Positions 62,298-64,000 of a stretch of DNA of 64,000 nucleotides are shown here, one piece after another. The notes under the pieces are model-generated. The model was not told the DNA's origin. It saw nothing but the letters and a program-made list of their open reading frames with translations, and ran no database searches. The stretch lies in the NCBI GenBank assembly GCA_049890115.1, contig JBMHCC010000039.1:1-64000 (forward strand). Direction: 5' to 3'. Source of the stretch: UBA685 sp049890115. Lineage in GTDB: Bacteria; Pseudomonadota; Alphaproteobacteria; Puniceispirillales; Puniceispirillaceae. Position 1 is the first letter of the stretch. The number at the start of each line of letters is the position of its first letter. The translations under genes were made by a program, and so were the position numbers.

Positions 62298-63607
62298 GTG
62301 CTATCACCCCTTTCAAACCTGTTTCAGTCAAAGGCCCATTTGCTGTACTTGATGCTGGCTCTGCCAAGCTTGCTTGCTTGATTGTTGAGCCTGTTGGTAA
62401 TGATAAGGTGACGATATTGTCATCAGCTATGCATGCTTCAAAAGGTCTTAATCGCGGCGAGATTTCAGATCTGGCCGAATTTAGTGAGACAGTTGGCAAA
62501 GTCGTTGAGGCAGCAGAGCGAAAAGCAGGGCTGACCGTGACAGATATTCATATTGTCATGCCAGGTGGTAAGCCACTATCACAGATAGATCGCTATCAGC
62601 TAGAGCTAGCAGATCCGATTATTAGCAAACGTGATTTGCGCCGTCTTCATTCCAAACAGCTTGCCAAAGCCTTGCCAGAAGGGCGCAGCCTCATACAAAC
62701 CAAACAGCTTCATTATCTGATTGATGGTGACACCCAAGTGCATAATCCAAAAGGGATGCGTGCCAGCCATCTGGCTCTTGATGCCACCTCTGTTAGCATT
62801 GCCACAACCAGCTATTTGAATATTCAGGATGCGGTTCACCATAATCATCTGAATCTTGGACGCATTAGCCATAGTGCTTATGCTGCTGGCTTATCATGCT
62901 TGATGGAAGAAGAACGTGACCTGGGATCATTGCTGCTTGATATGGGTGGCGGGACAACATCAGCGGCATTATTTTTGAATAATGCTGTTATCGGTATTGC
63001 CACAGTGCCAGTTGGCGGCATCCATATTACACGCGATATTGCCCGCATCCTCAGCATTTCGTTGAGTGATGCTGAACGCCTGAAAGCGATGGAAGGCACA
63101 ATCACGCCTTCACATGGTGAGGCTTTGAGTGATGTCTTATCACCACCGCCTTTTTTAGCAAATGGTGATAACTTCATCCCAGCGACTAGCCCGTTTCAGA
63201 TGCAAGAATTACCTCTGCCAAATGGTGAGATGATTAGCCGCCAGCTTTTGGCTGATATTATCAGACCGCGCATCGAAGAAATCTTAGATATGATTGATAA
63301 GAAATTGAAAGATGCTGGCTTGGAACATCATCTTGGCAACCGCGTTGTTATCACAGGCGGTGCTAGCCAGCTGACAGGTGTCGCTGATTTTATTTCACAA
63401 TATTGGAGGCGCAAAGCAACCGCAGCGCGCCCTGCCCATATTCTGGGTCTGGATGAGCAAACATCTGGGCCTGAATTTGCTGCTGTCACTGGCATGGCTT
63501 TGCATATCGCAAATGCTGCTGATGATGAGCATCTTGAATTCCACCCTGCTGCTGCTGCCAGAACACCCTTTGGGCGTTTTGGCTTATGGCTGCGCACGCA
63601 CCTTTGA
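62294..63607 (+). CDS. ftsA: Cell division protein FtsA
   Basis: FtsA (437 residues) is an actin-like ATPase that ties FtsZ to the membrane. It has GPFAVLDAGSAKLACLI, LLDMGGGTTSAALFLNN, VPVGGIHITRDIAR and VVITGGASQLTGVADF, and ends in an amphipathic membrane-targeting helix (FGRFGLWLRTHL). An ATGA links it to ftsQ. Confidence 0.95.
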   Translation: MSAITPFKPVSVKGPFAVLDAGSAKLACLIVEPVGNDKVTILSSAMHASKGLNRGEISDLAEFSETVGKVVEAAERKAGLTVTDIHIVMPGGKPLSQIDRYQLELADPIISKRDLRRLHSKQLAKALPEGRSLIQTKQLHYLIDGDTQVHNPKGMRASHLALDATSVSIATTSYLNIQDAVHHNHLNLGRISHSAYAAGLSCLMEEERDLGSLLLDMGGGTTSAALFLNNAVIGIATVPVGGIHITRDIARILSISLSDAERLKAMEGTITPSHGEALSDVLSPPPFLANGDNFIPATSPFQMQELPLPNGEMISRQLLADIIRPRIEEILDMIDKKLKDAGLEHHLGNRVVITGGASQLTGVADFISQYWRRKATAARPAHILGLDEQTSGPEFAAVTGMALHIANAADDEHLEFHPAAAARTPFGRFGLWLRTHL

Positions 63608-63624
63608 TGAAAGGAGATAATCCG

Positions 63625-63750
63625 ATGAAAGTGTGCCCTACCACCACTTATTATCTGACATGCCGACCAGCTCTGGTCAGCACCAGATACCCTGCTGTGA
63701 CAATCACAGCCAAAACCAACAGCCTTAAAATTGAAGGGAGGCTATCATGA
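63625..63750 (+). CDS. Candidate small ORF between ftsA and ftsZ
   Basis: A 41-codon frame (MKVCPTTTYYLTCRPALVST start) has a strong AAGGAGAT nine bases upstream of its ATG, and its TGA overlaps the ftsZ ATG as ATGA (63747-63750). The product is basic and Thr-rich and matches no family that I know. It may couple ftsZ translation, act as a leader peptide, or be chance. Two short palindromes lie inside it (63665-63678 and 63694-63710). Confidence 0.4.
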   Translation: MKVCPTTTYYLTCRPALVSTRYPAVTITAKTNSLKIEGRLS

Positions 63751-64000
63751 GCATCAATCTGACTGTTCCACAAACTATGCAAGAATTGCGGCCACGCATC
63801 ACTGTCATTGGCGTTGGCGGGGCTGGCTGCAATGCTGTTAATAATATGATCAATGCTGACCTTGATGGTGTTGATTTTCTGGTTGCCAATACAGATGGAC
63901 AAGCCCTTGCCCATTCTTTGGCACCACGTAAAATTCAGCTAGGCACCAATCTAACAGCTGGTCTTGGTGCTGGCTCAAAACCAGATATTGGACGCCAAGC
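63747..64000 (+). CDS. ftsZ: Cell division GTPase FtsZ, 3' end outside the window
   Basis: Only the first 84 codons are present. They contain ITVIGVGGAGCNAVNNMI, the nucleotide-binding GGAGCN motif, then DFLVANTDGQAL and LGTNLTAGLGAGS, which are diagnostic of FtsZ. AGGGAGG lies a few bases before ATG 63747. FtsZ forms the cytokinetic ring. Like other FtsZ genes it follows ftsA, here with a 139-base gap that holds the small ORF. Confidence 0.95.
   Translation, partial: MSINLTVPQTMQELRPRITVIGVGGAGCNAVNNMINADLDGVDFLVANTDGQALAHSLAPRKIQLGTNLTAGLGAGSKPDIGRQ

Overview
This window comes from a bacterial chromosome, most likely a marine alphaproteobacterium. The evidence is a complete mra/fts/mur (dcw) cluster in alphaproteobacterial style with overlapping genes, a TRAP transporter operon, a Pseudomonas-type isocitrate lyase, a DUF1330 protein and a type A RNase P RNA. 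GC content looks to be in the mid 40s by eye. The combination recalls the SAR116 (Puniceispirillales) lineage, but that placement is inference; no 16S rRNA or tRNA is present.

Region 1 (1-3.8 kb): the 3' end of a DUF1330 gene, then a 500-base gene-poor stretch with repeats, then an AT-rich minus-strand block that looks like a decaying thiazole/oxazole-modified microcin (TOMM) locus. It holds a truncated SagB/McbC-like dehydrogenase, a YcaO cyclodehydratase broken at an A8 homopolymer, and an intact ABC exporter. Region 2 (4-8 kb): small membrane, secreted and coiled-coil proteins, including a protein with five 33-base repeats and two tandem paralogous secreted proteins.

Region 3 (8.2-41.4 kb): a very large island for sugar-acid catabolism. 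It holds three enolase-superfamily enzymes, an IlvD/Edd dehydratase, a UxaA-type dehydratase, KDG and KDGal kinases, a KDPGal aldolase, a fumarylacetoacetate-hydrolase-family enzyme, three beta-hydroxyacid dehydrogenases, two SDRs, a zinc alcohol dehydrogenase, a Gfo/Idh oxidoreductase, a 2-hydroxyacid dehydrogenase, three PhyH-type oxygenases, an EamA transporter and a TRAP (dctPQM) uptake system. The genes form several tight operons on both strands, and no transcriptional regulator is recognisable among them. Isocitrate lyase, a DegT aminotransferase, a PHP-domain protein and a homocysteine methyltransferase lie at its left side. A strongly structured 170-base leader precedes the dehydrogenase gene at 17.1 kb.

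Region 4 (41.7-46.8 kb): housekeeping genes (DUF2237, PlsC, TusA, TerB/J-domain protein, ABC-F ATPase) and rnpB. Region 5 (47-64 kb): the dcw cluster mraZ-rsmH-ftsL-ftsI-murE-murF-mraY-murD-ftsW-murG-murC-murB-ddl-ftsQ-ftsA-(small ORF)-ftsZ, cut by the window edge inside ftsZ. It is preceded by a 10-bp-period array of MraZ-box-like repeats. Together these genes make the lipid II precursor with meso-diaminopimelate (MurE has the DNPR motif) and assemble the divisome.
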